Shown: positions 51,887 to 61,700, counted from the stretch's first letter. The stretch is 64,000 nucleotides of DNA from Opitutus sp. GAS368 (GCA_945903545.1 CAMDOO010000002.1:1-64000); one strand, 5' to 3'. A program made the numbers and translations. Notes: generated by a model from the sequence alone, not told the origin.

Positions 51887-53995
51887 ATGCCCTTCGTTCG
51901 GTTCATGCCTTTCCGCCTTGGCCGCCTGATTCTCGCCCTCGTGGCGGCGCTCTGCCTGCCGGTGGCGCTGTCCGCGCAGGTCAAGGCCACGCTCGTCGCC
52001 GCCGAGACCTCGGTCCAGCCCGGCCGCCCAATCACCGTTGCGCTCCGCCTTGAGCACCAGGAGGGCTGGCACACCTACTGGAGTTTTCCGGGCATCGGCA
52101 CGCCGACGTCCCTCAAGTGGGACCTTCCCGCCGGCTGGACCGCCGGCGAGATCCAGTGGCCCGCGCCGAAAGTGATCAAGGACCAGACCGGCACGATCAC
52201 CGGCAACGGCTACGACGGCGACCTGCTGCTCGCAGTCGTCCTGACCCCGCCCGCCGACCTCGCGCCCGGCGCGATGGTCCGGCTCGCCGCCGCCGCCGAC
52301 TGGCTGATGTGCGCCGACACGTGCATCCCCGGGAAAGCGACGTTGTCGCTTTCCCTCGCCGTCGCTCGCGCGCCGGTGGCTGACCCGCTCTGGGGGCCGA
52401 AGATTTCCGCGGCGCTGGCAGCGCTGCCTCGGGCGGTATCCGGCTGGAACCTCACGGCCGCCCGCAGCGCGAAAAATATCCTGCTCACCGTCACGCCGGC
52501 CGCCGGCACCGCCACGGCCGGGCTCGGACTCAATGCGAGCGACCTGCGCTTTTTCGCTGACAACGCCCTGACGGACTATGCCGCCGCGCAACGGGCCCGC
52601 TCCGACGGCGCCGGCGGTTTCACCGTGCGCATCGCCGTTTCGCCCGACACCCCCGCCGAGCTCACGCGCCTGACCGGCGTGCTCGTCGCCAGCGGTTCAT
52701 GGATCGCCGGCGCCGCCGTGCCCGGGCTGCGCGTCGACCTCCCTTTTGCCAGCGTCACCAACGGCACCGCGCCCTTCGACACCGACCCGGTCACCCAAGG
52801 TCTTGGCGCGACGATCGCCCTCGCGCTGATCGGCGGCCTGATCCTGAACCTCATGCCCTGCGTCTTCCCCGTGCTTGGGATGAAGATCCTCGGATTCGTC
52901 AACCAGTCCGGCCACTCGCGCGGCAAGGTCGCCGCGCACGGGATCGTCTTCACGCTCGGCGTGCTGCTCTCGTTCTGGACCCTCGCCGGCATCCTCGCGG
53001 CCCTGCGCGCCGGCGGCGCCGAGCTCGGCTGGGGCTTCCAGCTCCAGTCATCCGCGTTCGTCTTCACGCTCACCGCCGTGATGCTGGTCTTCGCGCTCAA
53101 CCTCAGCGGCGTGTTTGAGTTCGGCCTGCGCGCTACTTCCGTCGGCGGCCACCTCCAAACCAAGTCCGGGCTCGCCGGTACCTTCTTTACCGGCGTGCTC
53201 GCCACCGTCGTCGCCACGCCCTGCTCGGCCCCGTTCCTCGCCCCGGCCCTCGGGGCCGCGCTCGCCCTGCCCGTGGTGCAATCGTTCACGGTCTTCACCG
53301 CCATCGGCGTCGGCCTCTCCACCCCGTACCTGCTGCTCTCGGTGTTTCCGCGCGCCGTGAAGATCCTCCCCCGCCCCGGCGCTTGGATGGAGACCTTCAA
53401 GCAGTTCATGGCCTTCCCCCTCTACGCGACGGTCGTGTACCTGCTCTGGGTCCTCGCCGGCCAGGTCGACGAATCCGCCCTGCTTACCGCCGGGCTCGGC
53501 CTCGTGCTGGTCGCGATGGCCGCCTGGGCGTACGGACGATGGACCACCGCCCCCGGCGCCTCGGCCGGCCGCCGCCGCTTCGGCCTCGCCGCCGGCGCGC
53601 TGCTCCTCGCCGCCGGCGCCGGCCTCGGCTGGCCGCAGGCGGATCGTTCCGACGCCATTGTTTGGGAAAAGTGGAGCCCCGAGGCCGTCGCCAAGCTCCG
53701 CGCCGAAGGTCGGATCGTGTATGTCGACTTCACGGCCCGCTGGTGCGCCACCTGCCAGGCCAACAAGCGGCTCGTGTTCCACTCCGACGCCGTGCTGAAG
53801 ACCTTCGCCGCGAAAAAAATCGCCACCCTGCGGGCCGACTGGACCAACCAGGACCCGCAGATCACCGCCGAGCTCGCCGCCTACGGCCGCTCCGCCGTGC
53901 CCTTCAACCAGGTCTGGCTGCCGGGCAAGAATGAGCCGGTGATCCTGCCCGAGCTGCTCTCGTCCGAGATCGTATTGTCGGCGGTGGGGAAGTAA
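51887..53995 (+). CDS. dsbD: DsbD-type thiol:disulfide interchange protein
   Basis: 702 residues. Signal peptide (LILALVAALCLPVALSAQ), an N-terminal DsbD-alpha-like domain (EHQEGWHTYWSFPGIGTP, CADTCIPGKATLSL with a Cys-x3-Cys pair), a central eight-span CcdA/DsbD membrane domain (LNLMPCVFPVLGMKILG and VVATPCSAPFLAPALGAAL, each with the conserved membrane Cys) and a C-terminal thioredoxin domain with WCATCQ. It carries electrons from cytoplasmic thioredoxin to the periplasm, for instance to peroxiredoxins or cytochrome maturation. ATG 51887 was chosen; a second ATG six codons later is possible. Confidence 0.92.
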   Translation: MPFVRFMPFRLGRLILALVAALCLPVALSAQVKATLVAAETSVQPGRPITVALRLEHQEGWHTYWSFPGIGTPTSLKWDLPAGWTAGEIQWPAPKVIKDQTGTITGNGYDGDLLLAVVLTPPADLAPGAMVRLAAAADWLMCADTCIPGKATLSLSLAVARAPVADPLWGPKISAALAALPRAVSGWNLTAARSAKNILLTVTPAAGTATAGLGLNASDLRFFADNALTDYAAAQRARSDGAGGFTVRIAVSPDTPAELTRLTGVLVASGSWIAGAAVPGLRVDLPFASVTNGTAPFDTDPVTQGLGATIALALIGGLILNLMPCVFPVLGMKILGFVNQSGHSRGKVAAHGIVFTLGVLLSFWTLAGILAALRAGGAELGWGFQLQSSAFVFTLTAVMLVFALNLSGVFEFGLRATSVGGHLQTKSGLAGTFFTGVLATVVATPCSAPFLAPALGAALALPVVQSFTVFTAIGVGLSTPYLLLSVFPRAVKILPRPGAWMETFKQFMAFPLYATVVYLLWVLAGQVDESALLTAGLGLVLVAMAAWAYGRWTTAPGASAGRRRFGLAAGALLLAAGAGLGWPQADRSDAIVWEKWSPEAVAKLRAEGRIVYVDFTARWCATCQANKRLVFHSDAVLKTFAAKKIATLRADWTNQDPQITAELAAYGRSAVPFNQVWLPGKNEPVILPELLSSEIVLSAVGK

Positions 53996-54456
53996 TCCCG
54001 GATTGGTGGCACGCGGAGGGCGCAGGGACCGCAGAGTCCGGAGGGCGGACGCCAGATGTCAGACCTGCCAGCGAACCTGATTGGCAGGGTTGGGCCGCCC
54101 GTTCGACAAGCTCAGGGCCCAGAGCCTGCCGCGGGGCCGGCCCGACCGCGATGATCGGTGATTGGTTGGCCGCAACAAGGCGCAGAAGGCGCAAAAACGG
54201 TCATCGTTTCCGGGTGAGGGCACCCGGACTACAGGATGAGATCTGATGGAGTCGGGGTGCCCTCACCCCGAGATCGTGATCCATCCGTTTTTGCGCCTTT
54301 TGCGCCTTTTTGCGGCTACCCGGCTTCGAGGATCGGAACCCCTCACCCTTCCGGTCTCTGCGGTCCCGGCGACCTCTGCGTGTCAAACAGTCATCTCCGT
54401 CGGGTTTGAATCGATCCATCGCGGCGGACATGGCATGTCCGCCCTTCGAGCCGGCG
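53996..54456. repeat. 460-bp intergenic region built of nested inverted repeats
   Basis: No gene. GGCCGCAACAAGGCGC, then AGAAGGCGCAAAAACGG (about 54168-54200), is mirrored by CCGTTTTTGCGCC, TTTTGCGCCTTTTTGCGGC (about 54286-54316). Inside this lies CCGGGTGAGGGCACCCGG against CGGGGTGCCCTCACCCCG at 54210-54270, the same element as at 51678. The outer GCGCAAAAA/TTTTTGCGC arms recur at 63796-63905. Upstream, CCGTTCGACAAGCTCAGG and GACCGCGATGATCG recall the repeat at 44788. Confidence 0.65.
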
Positions 54457-57400
54457 TCAGCGCCCCAGCAGACCCGAGGCTGTGATCCCCGCCTCGGCGA
54501 TCATGCGCCAGAGCTGGCTGGAGTCGGGCTTCGCCGCGGTGCCGCCGATCGTGAAGGATTTCGCCATCGGGTAATAGCCATTGGCGTCGGCCGTCGGGTT
54601 GAGCATGCCCGCGCGGTTGAGCAGCTGCGCCAGCGTGTCCTTGGCCGAGAGCTGCACCTGCACCGCGAGCGGCTGCAGGTCGATCGCCACGCCGGGGCGA
54701 TAGCTGATCTGTCCCTTGCCCGTCAGGTGCATGATCGGCGAGACCAGCTCGAGCGCGGAGAGCTGCAGGTTCAGGTCGGCGCCGCGCTCCACCTTCATCG
54801 AGAACTTGTCGAAGCGCAGCTCGTTCAGGGCCGTGGCCAGTTCCGCGGCCGCAAGGGCGTTGTCCGAGCCGCGCACCGCCCCAAAGATGGCGAGGGCCGT
54901 GGAGAGCGCGTTCACCGTCTCGCCCTTCTTGCCCAGCGCCCGCAGCGTGCCGGCCGTCCCCGAGGCGTCGAACTGGCCCGTGAGATTCTCCAGCAGCCCG
55001 TCGGGCTGCGCCGCGGACGCGACAATGCGGCCCGTGAGATTCACCTTGGTCTCGAGTGCGGGCCGCTCGCCGGGATTCGCCTGGCGCAGGATCTCGCCCA
55101 CATCGAGACCGCTGACATCGAGCGTGCCGCCGAGCACGTAGGGCCGCGCCTGCCGGGCCACGTAGTCGAGGTTGCCCGAGAGCTTGAAGGGATTGTTGTT
55201 GCGGAAGCTGCCCTCGAGGCCGCTGACCGCGATGCGGTTGTCGGTGACCACCAGCGTGCCGCGGATCGCGCTGAGCACGTAGGTGCCGGACTGCACATTC
55301 TTCAGGTCGGCCTCGATCCGGCCGGACATACCGCTCCAGAAAGGGCCCGAGGCCGTGACCACCGGACGTGACGCCGGCGTCGCGGGCGCCGCGGCACCGG
55401 TCGACGGGATCAGGCCCGCCAGCATCTGGAGGTCGTCGACGTTGGCCTGCGAGGAGGACAGGCGGCCGTTGAAGGTGTAGCCGCCGGCAGGCTGCGTGAA
55501 GGCGCCTTCGAACAGGACGTCGGATTTGCGGGTGCCGGCGGTCAGCGTGAGCGGCAGCTTGATTGTGCCGCTGCCGTCGGGCCTCAGCAGCAGGCTGAAA
55601 TTCGAGTCGAGGTTCAGCGGGGCGGTCGGCGCCTGCCGGCTGGTGAGATTGCGCGTGGTCAGCACGGCCGAGACTTGTCCGGCCCCATCCATGCTGGCGT
55701 CGAACGTGGCCGACACGGTGCCGCGCGTGAATCCGCCCGCGGCGAGCACGGGCTGGCGCGAGAGCGCACCGGCGTCGGGAATTTCCAGGCCTCCCTTGGC
55801 GGCGCCGACCAGCTTGTCGCCGGGCTTGAAGGAGCCGGCGGCGTTGAAGCGCAACAGCGCGGTCTCGCCCTGGCGCGCCTCGAGCCGGCGGACGTTGTAG
55901 GTGATCACCTCCGCCTTCCGGGTCGCGGTGAAGTCGGCGGTCAGGTCGAGGTTCTGCACCAGCGGCTGGCCGGCCCAGCTGACCGTCGCGCCGCGCAGGC
56001 CGAGCGGCGCGATGGCCGCGACCGTGATGTCGTCCACCGTGCGGACCGTGAGCTCGATCGCGCCGCCGGAGACCATGCCGGCCAGCTTCGCGCGCTTCTC
56101 AAACGGCTCGATCCAGACGAGCGGCAGCTCACCGAGGCGGGCCCGGACGGCGACCGCGGCCGGGTTGGCGGCGGCGAAGGTCGAAGTGGCCAGGTTGACG
56201 CGGAACGCCTGCGCCGCCTCGACCGAGGCGAGCAGGCCGCCGGCATCCTGGTTGACCGTGATGCTGTAGCGCGCGACCTGCAGGTCGTCGCCGGCCAACC
56301 GGCCCTGGGCCGCGGCGGTGAAGCGGACGGCCGTGGGCAGCTCCGGCACTTGCTGGCGGAAGCCCTCCGCGAGCCGCCCCGTGAGGTCGGTGGTGAAGTC
56401 CACGACCGGCGCCTTGGGAAAGCCGGTGACCTGGGTCGAGATGGAGCCCGCGATGTTGTCCCCCGCCGGCAGCGAGACCTTCAGCTCGGTGAGGGTCGCC
56501 GTCATGCGGGTCGCCGTGTACTCGATGTCGGGACGGACGGAGATCGTCGCCTGCTCAATCAGGAGACGACCGGCTTGGCGCACGGAAAGGCCCTGCACGA
56601 GTACCGGCTCCACCGCGCGGGCGCGCACGCGGTTGCCGTCGGTCCCCGCCTCGATCGCGACCACGAGGCTGAGGTCGCCGGTGTCGAGGGTGTAGTCCGC
56701 CACCCACGGCTGCAGCCATGCCACCGGGAGCCGCTGGACCGAGACCCGGGCGAGCTCGGCGGCGGGATTGGCAAAGGTGAGCTGCTGGTCGGCCAACCGC
56801 ACCGAGATGCGCTGGCGCGCGGCGATGTCGGCCAGGCGGCGGCCGGTCGCGTCGTTCAAGTTGAGTTCAAGGCGCTCCAGCACGGCGGTGCCATCGGCCA
56901 CGCGGAGATCGAAGGCTGCGTGGGAACGCACCGCGCTGAGCGCGCGCAACCCGGGCGACAACCGCCCGAGGTCGGAGGCCTGCACGTCGAGTTCACCGCT
57001 CGCGCTCGTCGCTCCGGCCGCGGGCTCGAAACTGAACTTTCCCTCGCCCGCCACGGCCAGCGTGGGCAGGCCGAGGCCGGAAAGGAGGGCCGCAAATTGC
57101 TCGCTGCGCGCCGCGACCTTCCAGGTGCCGGCGAGCCGGCGGTTCGCCCTGAGGAATTCCGCGCGGCCCTCGACCACGGTCTCGACCTGGTCGCCGCGCT
57201 CGAGACCCGCGATGATCTCGTAGCTCTCATCCCCCGCGGCACCGGCCGGGGCGGCCTTCGCCTTCAGGCTGATCCGGTCGGCCGGCAATCCGGGTCCCTC
57301 GAAGGCGGCCAACGCGTCGGTCTCGATCGCCGTGATCCGACCGCTGGCGGCAACCGTGAGGGCGGCCGAGCCGCTGGCATGAATGGCCTGCACCGGAGCC

Positions 57401-58086
57401 GCCGCGCGGGCGTCCGTGACATCCACCTTCCAGTCGAGCTTGCCGCGGCGTCCGCGACCGAGGTCGGCCAGGGTCACGCTCGCGGTCGCGGTGCGCTGCT
57501 CAGGCAGGAGGACGCGCGCATTGGCCGTGAGTTTGGCAACGGAGACCTCGGCGGGCAGCTCCAGCCCGGCGAGCAACCCGTTGAAATCGGACGGACGCGC
57601 GGCCGGGGCGGGAGCGGCGGGGCTCGCCGGCGCCTTGGCCGGGATCGTCGGGGCTTGGCTCGTCGGGGTACTCTGCGGGTTGAGCGTGACCGGAGTGATC
57701 GTGTCGGATGCCCCGGCGACCGCGGCCGGGCCAGGGGAAGCCGCGGGAGCGGCGTCCATCAGGTCGATCACGGCGTTGCGCAGATTCACCGTGCCGAGGT
57801 CGAGCCGGCGGCTGGTGATGACGGCCCAAACCGAAAGCGTGGCGTCGGCCGAGTCGGCGGAGATGGTGGCGCCGGGCACCGTGACCTTGAGCCCGGTGAG
57901 CCTGGCCTGGTCCAGGCCGGCGGCGACCGACGCGACCTCGATCTTCAGGTCGGGCTGGCCAGCGACCGCGCGGCGAAAGGCCCACGTCTGGAAGCCCGAG
58001 GAAAAAGCCAAACCGACCAAGGCACCCACTCCCAGCAGCAGCAGCACGGCGAGAAGGGCGAAGATCTTGAAGGCTTTGGATTTCAT
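54457..58086 (-). CDS. large AsmA-like envelope protein
   Basis: 1209 residues. One N-terminal membrane anchor (IFALLAVLLLLGVGALVGLAF) is followed by a long beta-strand-rich periplasmic chain with the repeated AsmA/DUF748-like theme (LTGLKVTVPGATISADSADATLSV; LDVSGLDVGEILRQANPG; LNLQLSALELVSPIMHLTGKGQI near the end). Members are thought to form rod-like bridges that move lipids to the outer membrane. A Pro/Ala-rich stretch lies near residues 135-175. ATG 58086 places the anchor at residues 5-28. The gene stands alone. Confidence 0.78.
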   Translation of the reverse strand: MKSKAFKIFALLAVLLLLGVGALVGLAFSSGFQTWAFRRAVAGQPDLKIEVASVAAGLDQARLTGLKVTVPGATISADSADATLSVWAVITSRRLDLGTVNLRNAVIDLMDAAPAASPGPAAVAGASDTITPVTLNPQSTPTSQAPTIPAKAPASPAAPAPAARPSDFNGLLAGLELPAEVSVAKLTANARVLLPEQRTATASVTLADLGRGRRGKLDWKVDVTDARAAAPVQAIHASGSAALTVAASGRITAIETDALAAFEGPGLPADRISLKAKAAPAGAAGDESYEIIAGLERGDQVETVVEGRAEFLRANRRLAGTWKVAARSEQFAALLSGLGLPTLAVAGEGKFSFEPAAGATSASGELDVQASDLGRLSPGLRALSAVRSHAAFDLRVADGTAVLERLELNLNDATGRRLADIAARQRISVRLADQQLTFANPAAELARVSVQRLPVAWLQPWVADYTLDTGDLSLVVAIEAGTDGNRVRARAVEPVLVQGLSVRQAGRLLIEQATISVRPDIEYTATRMTATLTELKVSLPAGDNIAGSISTQVTGFPKAPVVDFTTDLTGRLAEGFRQQVPELPTAVRFTAAAQGRLAGDDLQVARYSITVNQDAGGLLASVEAAQAFRVNLATSTFAAANPAAVAVRARLGELPLVWIEPFEKRAKLAGMVSGGAIELTVRTVDDITVAAIAPLGLRGATVSWAGQPLVQNLDLTADFTATRKAEVITYNVRRLEARQGETALLRFNAAGSFKPGDKLVGAAKGGLEIPDAGALSRQPVLAAGGFTRGTVSATFDASMDGAGQVSAVLTTRNLTSRQAPTAPLNLDSNFSLLLRPDGSGTIKLPLTLTAGTRKSDVLFEGAFTQPAGGYTFNGRLSSSQANVDDLQMLAGLIPSTGAAAPATPASRPVVTASGPFWSGMSGRIEADLKNVQSGTYVLSAIRGTLVVTDNRIAVSGLEGSFRNNNPFKLSGNLDYVARQARPYVLGGTLDVSGLDVGEILRQANPGERPALETKVNLTGRIVASAAQPDGLLENLTGQFDASGTAGTLRALGKKGETVNALSTALAIFGAVRGSDNALAAAELATALNELRFDKFSMKVERGADLNLQLSALELVSPIMHLTGKGQISYRPGVAIDLQPLAVQVQLSAKDTLAQLLNRAGMLNPTADANGYYPMAKSFTIGGTAAKPDSSQLWRMIAEAGITASGLLGR

Positions 58087-58129
58087 GCAGGCAGCGAGGT
58101 TAACCGTTTCCGTCAAACCCGGGGCAAGT

Positions 58130-58400
58130 CAAACATCCGGGCTGGCGAAGGACGATCCTCGACCGACTCCCGTCACACGGGAAAGTGCCGTCGTCCGGCG
58201 ATGGCGAGGCACGGTTGCCATCCAAGCCGTGAAGCGAACCCGAGCTTGGCTCGGCCCTCGCACGGTTGATGCGGGGGAACGTCGGATGCGCTCCGGGGCC
58301 CACCATGAGGACATTTGTCCCAGCGCCCACCCGCCCTCTTACGGAGACGGCGGTGAGCTTACTCGAGTCGTTAACGGACCCAAATTCGCAGAGCTCCCTC
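58130..58400 (-). pseudogene. possible remnant of the Opitutaceae-type C-terminal domain
   Basis: In the otherwise empty 380-bp gap the minus strand reads SSKLTAVSVRGRVGAGTNVLMVG, split here as KLTAVSVRGRVG and AGTNVLMVG. This resembles the opening of the LSTRG...GFII domain of the metalloprotease and delta-60 proteins, but the GFII and RGxGP parts do not follow in any frame. Likely a fragment left by deletion; chance similarity is possible. Confidence 0.35.
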
Positions 58401-58469
58401 AAGCCGATGCCCGTGCCAGCCGCGGAGGCCAGGTGCATCGCGGGGATTCCCCAGAACGCCCCGCCGTGC

Positions 58470-59048
58470 CTATTGCGCTCCCGACACTCTCGCTTTGGCC
58501 GCGGCCACCTTCTTGGCGACTGCAACCACGTCGGCGGCGACTTTGGCCGCCGACGCGACGTTTGCGGCGGCGACGGCGGCAGCGGCTGTCACGATACGCG
58601 CAGCCGCATCCTCGGAAGTTTTTTTGGCAACGGCAGCGGCGGCGGCAGCTTTGGCGAGTCTGGATTCGGCGACTTCAATGCTTACCCCGCTTGTTGCGGC
58701 TTCGATGTCGGCGAGGGACTTATTTACGGCGCTGTCGTTGTTTTTGTCGGCGGCGGCGGCGGCGGCTTCAGCGGCGGCGGCTATTTCGGCGGCTGCTGCG
58801 GCTGCTGCGGCGGCGGCGGCGGCTTCAGCGGCGGCGGCGACAACATCGGCCGCAACTCTTATGGAGCTCGCAACGACTTCGGCCGCAACTTTGGCCGCGG
58901 CTTCGACCACGTCAGCGGCAATTTGCGCTTCGGATGAGAGAGTGAGCCAACGGGCAAAATTTGCCTGGAGTTGGCCATAATCGATCCTCGTCCCCTTCTG
59001 GGTCGAGAATCTCAGATTCCCCGCCAAAGCATCATCGTTCGGCTTCAT
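58470..59048 (-). CDS. alanine-rich helical protein
   Basis: 192 residues from ATG 59048. A short polar N-terminus (MKPNDDALAGNLRFSTQKG) is followed by about 150 residues in which Ala makes up more than half, with Val, Glu, Lys and Asp regularly spaced (AAADVVEAAAKVAAEVVASS; AKKTSEDAAARIVTAAAAV). That pattern suits a long amphipathic or coiled helix. No signal peptide. The opposite strand is also open and Ala-rich, but it lacks the charged-residue periodicity. No family recognised; LEA-like or histone-H1-like roles are only comparisons. Confidence 0.55.
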   Translation of the reverse strand: MKPNDDALAGNLRFSTQKGTRIDYGQLQANFARWLTLSSEAQIAADVVEAAAKVAAEVVASSIRVAADVVAAAAEAAAAAAAAAAAAEIAAAAEAAAAAADKNNDSAVNKSLADIEAATSGVSIEVAESRLAKAAAAAAVAKKTSEDAAARIVTAAAAVAAANVASAAKVAADVVAVAKKVAAAKARVSGAQ

Positions 59049-59253
59049 AGGTCGCAATTCGTGCCGACTAAAGAGCACAGCAAAGCCCGGCTTAATTCAA
59101 TCAATTTGCGATCCTAACTCAGGCCGGGCTTGCCCTCTGCCTCGTGGCGGCGGTGGCGGAAGTTGAAACCAAATTGCCCGCAATCTTGAGACCCGCGATT
59201 TCCGGGAGTGGCCCACAAGGACTCACGGGGTGGCTCAATTTGGCGAGGTCACG

Positions 59254-61527
59254 TCACTTTAGGATCTCGAACACGCTCGCATGGTCGTCGGTCCAAATGA
59301 CCTCAGGCTGGTCCTGATTGGCGGCAATGTCCGCGGCTTCGATTAGCCGCGGGTTAGTCAGCAAACCTCGATTGCTCGACACCAGCACCCAGGTTGACCG
59401 ATAGAGCCACCAATCCTTCGGGTCGCCGTCCAAGATCGTAACTACCCCGAGTCCAAATTCGTGGGCCAAGCCTTCCACCACGGGGCGGAGGTTCAGATAG
59501 CGGTTGGATATATGGACGGCTATCACCCCATTCGGAGCGAGTTGCTGCAAATAGATCTCAAATGCCTCACGGGTGAGGAGGTGGACGGGAATCGCGTCGC
59601 TGCTGAAGGCGTCGAGCGCCAGCAGGTCAAAGCGCTGCGCGTCGCCTGCGGCCAGCTCGCGCTCCATCGAAAGGCGGGCGTCACCCAGAACGATCTCGAT
59701 CTTCGCCGCCGTCCGCGTCGCATAACTAAAAACCGAGGTGGCAAGTCTCACGACCTCCGGGTTGATCTCATAGAAACGGACCTTGTCCCCCAAGCGGCCG
59801 AAGGCGGTTAGAGTACCGGCGCCCAACCCGACAAATCCAAGGCGACGGCTCCGATTGGCCGGCAGCAGGCCGATCGCCCGCCCCACGCCGCTGTTTTCTC
59901 CGTAATAGGTGGTTTTCCTCGTGGACTGGGCCGGACCCGTAAACTGGAGACCGTGGTTGGTGACGCCATTCACGAGCAGCTTAAAGTGACCCGTCTCGTC
60001 CTCGGGGTTGTAGTCGTAGATCTTGAGCACCCCATAGAAATTGCGTGACGACTGGATCGACGTCCTGCGATCCCGATCGGTCATCTGCCACACGAGGACC
60101 GCGCCCAAGCCGAGCGCGAGGACACTGAGGTAGCCGCCCATGACCATCGACCAGCGCCAACGGAAGCGACGTTCCCTGAAGCTGAAAAACGCCCCGACCA
60201 GCACCACGACGAGCAAGACGGCCGGCAACCAGAAATTTCCGAGGTAGACCTTGGCCTCATTCCAGAACCCGAGACCGTGCCCTTGGCTGGAGCGCAACCC
60301 AGGCACAACGAGGCAAAGCGAGAGCGTCGCCAGCGCCGCCGCAAGCATTGCCCCAATGCTTTTATCGCGGACCGCGAGGCTCACGAGCAGGACCGAGACA
60401 AGCCACCAGCCGATCTGGATTTCACGGTAGTCGCTGAACACCGCCGGGGCCACGACGGCCACGAGGAAACTTCCGAGCGCGCCTCCAGCAGCAATATAAA
60501 GATAGTAAGCCGTGAGATGCCGCGGGCCGGGTCGAAGCCGAAAGAGTTCTCCGTGACAGACCATACAAGCGATAAACAGCGACCCGCCATAGCCGGCCAC
60601 CTGCTGCCCAATTGGCGCGTTCACACCGGCAATCAGCAACTCAGCGACAACCCCGGCAGACAACGTGGCCAAACCGAAGTACGGCACCCGTCCGTACCAG
60701 CGCTCGTGATCGAAGCTCACAATGAAGCTCATCAGGTAAAGAGCCAAAGGAAGGACCCAGAGAAATGGGATAACCGCCACCTCTTGCGTCAGTTTGTTCG
60801 TCGTCGCCACCAGCAGAATCGACGCGATGGCAGGGAGCAGGATCCAAAGGAGCTTGGACGACCACCGGACTGGTCGTTCGGACGCCGTGGGAGGCTCGGC
60901 CGACGCAACGACCGGAATGTGAGATGGCACGGTCGCCGGTCTCGCGCCGAGGCGCAGGATTTTCAGGGCGCACCACGAACAGGCCAAAGCAAACATCGCC
61001 AGGCCCACCGTCCAAAGCAGGGCCATCGTCTTCCGGGTAAAGTTCGGCTCAAAATAGATGGGGAAGGACACCAGCGCGAGTAGCGACCCGACATTGGAGA
61101 GGGCATACAGGCGGTAAGGCGACACCCCCGGTCGCAGCCGACCAAACCAGCTCTGCAGAAGCGGTCCCGTTGCCGACAGGACCAAGTAGGGCAGGCCCAC
61201 GCTGACCGAGAGCAATAATAACACCCGGAAGGTCGGATTGCCGTCCAAGTGCTGCTTCCAACTCTCGGAAGGAGTGATCGGCATTAAACCCAGAGCCACG
61301 ACCAGCAGTACCATGTGCAGCAGCGCCTGAGTTTTGGGCTTCAGGCGGGTCGTGGAAAAATGGGCGTAGGCGTACCCGACCAGCAGCTGGGTTTGAAAAA
61401 ACAGCAGGCAGGTCGTCCAGACATTCGGGCTACCGCCAAACCACGGCAGAATATATTTCCCGATCAATGGCTGGACCTGAAAGAGGAGGAACGCTCCCGA
61501 GAAAGTCGTCAGGACAAACGGAAGCAC
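59254..61527 (-). CDS. polytopic membrane protein fused to a spermidine-synthase-like domain (B)
   Basis: About 757 residues from a GTG at 61527, which gives LPFVLTTFSGAFLLFQVQPL, the common start of this family. At least ten membrane helices (ILPWFGGSPNVWTTCLLFFQ, LLHMVLLVVALGLMPI, and others) precede a C-terminal SAM fold: LGFVGLGAGTLTAFG, VRFYEINPEV, VLGDARLSME, FDLLALDAFSSDAIPVHLL. It differs clearly from the gene at 46798-49218 in the N-terminal segment (FLLFQVQPLIGKYILPW), so the two are separate subfamilies, not recent duplicates. Reaction unknown. The longer frame upstream runs through tRNA-like and tmRNA sequence and is not coding. Confidence 0.82.
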   Translation of the reverse strand: MLPFVLTTFSGAFLLFQVQPLIGKYILPWFGGSPNVWTTCLLFFQTQLLVGYAYAHFSTTRLKPKTQALLHMVLLVVALGLMPITPSESWKQHLDGNPTFRVLLLLSVSVGLPYLVLSATGPLLQSWFGRLRPGVSPYRLYALSNVGSLLALVSFPIYFEPNFTRKTMALLWTVGLAMFALACSWCALKILRLGARPATVPSHIPVVASAEPPTASERPVRWSSKLLWILLPAIASILLVATTNKLTQEVAVIPFLWVLPLALYLMSFIVSFDHERWYGRVPYFGLATLSAGVVAELLIAGVNAPIGQQVAGYGGSLFIACMVCHGELFRLRPGPRHLTAYYLYIAAGGALGSFLVAVVAPAVFSDYREIQIGWWLVSVLLVSLAVRDKSIGAMLAAALATLSLCLVVPGLRSSQGHGLGFWNEAKVYLGNFWLPAVLLVVVLVGAFFSFRERRFRWRWSMVMGGYLSVLALGLGAVLVWQMTDRDRRTSIQSSRNFYGVLKIYDYNPEDETGHFKLLVNGVTNHGLQFTGPAQSTRKTTYYGENSGVGRAIGLLPANRSRRLGFVGLGAGTLTAFGRLGDKVRFYEINPEVVRLATSVFSYATRTAAKIEIVLGDARLSMERELAAGDAQRFDLLALDAFSSDAIPVHLLTREAFEIYLQQLAPNGVIAVHISNRYLNLRPVVEGLAHEFGLGVVTILDGDPKDWWLYRSTWVLVSSNRGLLTNPRLIEAADIAANQDQPEVIWTDDHASVFEILK

Positions 61528-61700
61528 GGGGTATTCGATGAGGTTGGGGGCACGGAACTGGCGGGCACTTGAACTGCCGGCGCAACCAAAAGCCGAGGCC
61601 CAAAGGGACCATCGACCTGGCGCTCGCCTCCGAGGCAAGGCAAGGCGGGCGTCCCCAAGAAATCTTTTAAGACTCAGGCGGACTCTGGTTCCGGTGTGAG

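Noticed and set aside
55675-58269. 864-codon plus-strand open frame opposite the AsmA-like gene
   Set aside because: It is the mirror of a GC-rich gene: Arg/Gly/Glu-rich without domains, while the minus frame shows anchor and AsmA-like patterns.
58495-58980. Alanine-rich plus-strand frame opposite the Ala-rich protein gene
   Set aside because: It is Ala/Ser/Thr-rich without charge periodicity, as expected from the reverse complement of GCx-rich codons.
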